The position numbers and the translations under genes are program-made. The notes under the pieces were generated by a model that was not told where the DNA came from, searched no databases, and worked only from the letters and a program-made list of their open reading frames with translations. Shown piece after piece: positions 61,774-64,000 of a stretch of DNA of 64,000 bases. How positions within the stretch are numbered: the first letter of the stretch is position 1; each line of letters begins with the position of its first letter. This stretch comes from an uncultured Muribaculaceae bacterium (lineage in GTDB: Bacteria > Bacteroidota > Bacteroidia > Bacteroidales > Muribaculaceae), in assembly GCA_910579035.1 (NCBI GenBank), contig CAJTSR010000003.1:1-64000 (forward strand), read 5' to 3'.

Positions 61774-64000
61774 ATGCTAAGCGCCAAAGAAATTCGTCAG
61801 TCTTTCAAAGACTTCTTCCAATCAAAGGGCCACCGCATCGTCCCCTCCGCACCGATGGTAATCAAAGACGACCCCACGTTGATGTTTACCAATGCGGGTA
61901 TGAACCAGTTCAAGGATATAATTTTGGGCAACGCTGTTCCTAAGGCGCGGCGCGTTGCCGACTCTCAGAAGTGTCTTCGCGTCAGCGGCAAGCACAACGA
62001 CCTCGAGGAGGTAGGACTCGACACCTACCACCACACAATGTTCGAGATGCTCGGAAACTGGTCGTTCGGCGATTATTTCAAGGCCGAAGCCATTGATATG
62101 GCGTGGGAATACCTTGTCGACGTTCTGCATCTGGATTCGTCGAGGCTCTATGCCACGGTTTTTGAAGGCGCTGCCGACGAAGGACTCGAGCGCGACAACG
62201 AGGCCGCCTCGATATGGGCCAAGCATCTGCCTGCCGACCACATACTCAACGGCAACAAGCACGACAATTTCTGGGAAATGGGCGACACCGGTCCTTGCGG
62301 CCCCTGCTCGGAGATTCACATCGACCTCCGCTCCGATGCCGAGCGCGCCGAGGTGTCCGGGGCATCGCTCGTCAACCACGACCACCCGCAGGTAATCGAA
62401 ATATGGAACCTTGTGTTCATGCATTACAACCGCCGTACCGACGGCTCGCTTGAACCGCTGCCCGCCAAGGTAATCGACACCGGCATGGGCTTTGAACGCC
62501 TCTGCATGGCGCTTCAGGGCAAGACATCGAACTACGATACCGACGTGTTCACTCCACTGATTGATAAAATAGCCGCCCTCAGCGGCAAGAAATACGGCGA
62601 GGACCGTCAGATCGACGTGGCCATGCGAGTGATAGCCGACCACGTTCGTACCATCGCTTTCTCTATCGCCGATTCCCAGCTTCCCTCCAATGCGAAGGCA
62701 GGCTATGTGATTCGTCGCATTCTGCGCCGCGCGGTCCGCTACGCCTATACCTTCCTTGAGCAGAAAAAGGCGTTTATGTACCGCCTTGTCGACACCCTCA
62801 TAGAAAGCATGGGCGAGGCATATCCTGAAATACAGGCTCAGCGCGAGCTGATTATCAAGGTTATCAAGGAAGAGGAAGACGCCTTCCTGCGCACTCTTGA
62901 GAATGGCATCCGCCTGCTCGACGATGCAGCCAAAGCCGCCAAGGCCGAGAACCGCACGGAGATTTCGGGCAGCGAGGCGTTCACGCTCTATGACACCTAC
63001 GGATTCCCGCTCGACCTTACCATGCTAATCCTCAAGGACTACGGAATGACTGTCGACCGCGAAGGATTCGACCGCGAGATGGCGGCCCAGAAGGCGCGCG
63101 CCCGCAGCGCCGCTGCCGTGGAGGCCGGCGACTGGGTGGTTCTTTCCGAAGGCGAGGAAGAGTTCGTAGGCTACGACAATTCCGAGGCCGAAGCCAAGAT
63201 ACTGCGTTACCGCCACGTGAAGCAGAAAGGCCGCGAATATTATCAGGTGATACTTTCCAAGACACCTTTCTATGCCGAGATGGGCGGACAGGTGGGCGAC
63301 AAAGGCACGCTTACCGACCTGGCCACGGGCGAGGTTGTGGAAGTTATCGACACCAAGCGTGAAAACGGCACGGGAGTCCACATTATGGTGAAGATGCCGT
63401 CCAACCCCGAGGCGGCTTTCCGCGCGGCTATCGACACGGAGGCGCGTCAGGCTGTGTCGCGCAACCACTCGGCCACGCACCTGCTGCATCAGGCTCTGCG
63501 CGAGGTTCTCGGCACGCATGTGGAACAGAAAGGTTCCTTCGTGTCGTCCGAAGTGCTTCGTTTCGACTTCTCCCATTTCAGCAAGCTCACTCCCGAGGAG
63601 ATAGCGCAGGTAGAACGGCTTGCAAACAGCCGTGTGCGTATGGCAACGGCGCTCGACGAGCACCGCTGTGTGCCTATCGCCGAAGCTCGCCAAATGGGCG
63701 CTATGGCGCTTTTCGGCGAGAAATACGGCGACGAGGTGCGTGTGATTCGCTATGGCGACTCGATCGAGCTGTGCGGCGGTACCCATGTGGCGAACACCGG
63801 CAATATCGGTATGATAAAGATAGTGTCGGAATCGTCGATTGCCGCAGGCATAAGGCGCATCGAGGCCATAACAGGCCCGGCGGTCGAGGATTTGATGAAC
63901 GAGCTGAAGGGCACCCTCCAGTCCGTGTCGGCTATGTTCAACAACGCTCCCGACATTCTCGCGGCGCTTAAGAAGTCGGTCGAGGAGAATCAGGAACTGC
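61774..64000 (+). CDS. alaS: Alanyl-tRNA synthetase (partial, runs off the right edge)
   Basis: The frame opens at the ATG at 61774 (MLSAKEIRQSFKDFFQSKGH) and continues to the window end, 742 codons; the full enzyme is near 870. Class II synthetase motifs are clear: NAGMNQFKDIILG, HHTMFEMLGNWSFGDYFK, GDTGPCGPCSEIH and DTGMGFERL. The editing domain zinc site is HSATHLL with CGGTHV. It charges tRNA-Ala and removes misattached serine or glycine. Only the last ~130 residues of the oligomerisation domain are missing. Confidence 0.97.
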   Translation, partial: MLSAKEIRQSFKDFFQSKGHRIVPSAPMVIKDDPTLMFTNAGMNQFKDIILGNAVPKARRVADSQKCLRVSGKHNDLEEVGLDTYHHTMFEMLGNWSFGDYFKAEAIDMAWEYLVDVLHLDSSRLYATVFEGAADEGLERDNEAASIWAKHLPADHILNGNKHDNFWEMGDTGPCGPCSEIHIDLRSDAERAEVSGASLVNHDHPQVIEIWNLVFMHYNRRTDGSLEPLPAKVIDTGMGFERLCMALQGKTSNYDTDVFTPLIDKIAALSGKKYGEDRQIDVAMRVIADHVRTIAFSIADSQLPSNAKAGYVIRRILRRAVRYAYTFLEQKKAFMYRLVDTLIESMGEAYPEIQAQRELIIKVIKEEEDAFLRTLENGIRLLDDAAKAAKAENRTEISGSEAFTLYDTYGFPLDLTMLILKDYGMTVDREGFDREMAAQKARARSAAAVEAGDWVVLSEGEEEFVGYDNSEAEAKILRYRHVKQKGREYYQVILSKTPFYAEMGGQVGDKGTLTDLATGEVVEVIDTKRENGTGVHIMVKMPSNPEAAFRAAIDTEARQAVSRNHSATHLLHQALREVLGTHVEQKGSFVSSEVLRFDFSHFSKLTPEEIAQVERLANSRVRMATALDEHRCVPIAEARQMGAMALFGEKYGDEVRVIRYGDSIELCGGTHVANTGNIGMIKIVSESSIAAGIRRIEAITGPAVEDLMNELKGTLQSVSAMFNNAPDILAALKKSVEENQEL

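Noticed and set aside
1..64000. tRNA, rRNA or riboswitch genes
   Set aside because: I looked in all intergenic gaps over about 100 bases and saw no cloverleaf, rRNA or known riboswitch pattern; a covariance-model scan would be needed to exclude small RNAs.

Overview
This window looks like a chromosomal segment of a Bacteroidales bacterium, most likely from a Muribaculaceae-like gut lineage. The family-level placement is inference. The supporting signs are many Bacteroidetes-type promoters (TTTG or TTG, about 20 bases, then TAnnTTTG), secreted proteins with C-terminal sorting-type domains, Bacteroidales families (DUF4301, DUF5063, four-helix-bundle suffix protein, PspC with PadR), a succinate dehydrogenase/fumarate reductase operon in the order C-A-B, and a RAYT with its palindromic repeats. 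No rRNA or tRNA gene was seen.

Layout. At 1-12000 (mostly minus strand) there is a large secreted adhesin-like protein, a tripartite RND efflux operon (adaptor, pump, outer-membrane channel) whose 3' side carries a 14-bp satellite folding into a 34-bp perfect hairpin, and a zinc-finger/TerD-like protein of unknown role. At 12200-18400 (plus) a class II Fic protein is followed by a tightly coupled operon: acyltransferase, metallophosphoesterase, Tex, HPPK-like protein. At 18300-25000 (minus) lie LrgA/LrgB, ComEC, a YeiH-type exporter, AroE, an RluD-type pseudouridine synthase and a PASTA protein. At 25200-31000 there is a secreted beta-helix protein, a frameshifted RAYT with an inverted pair of REP palindromes, a TPR protein, Lgt, an AgcS symporter and a four-helix-bundle gene with 9-nt repeats. 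At 31000-41100 (minus) is housekeeping: M18 aminopeptidase, DUF5063, NadD, Gmk, DUF4301, a TPR protein, a nucleoside phosphorylase, DprA, a thioesterase and a lipase-like protein.

At 41200-47000 a PadR/PspC operon with a clear operator is followed by a MITE-like hairpin element and the sdhCAB operon, whose SdhC carries an unusual soluble tail. At 47100-51700 lies the most striking cassette: a FokI-like type IIS restriction endonuclease preceded by two separate D12-class adenine methyltransferases, abutting an EamA transporter. At 51800-64000 are a lipoprotein with a palindrome over its promoter, an M16 protease, a four-copy 33-bp-period repeat array running into the promoter of an AAA/DUF4143 ATPase, a second AgcS symporter, a MINPP/phytase-type phosphatase, a MerR regulator, an M23 peptidase and the first part of alaS, which runs off the right edge.

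The best candidates for a new or under-described system are the FokI-type cassette with its split methylase, the repeat array in front of the AAA/DUF4143 gene, and the network of REP, satellite and MITE-like repeats. All family calls come from reading motifs by eye; no database search was run.
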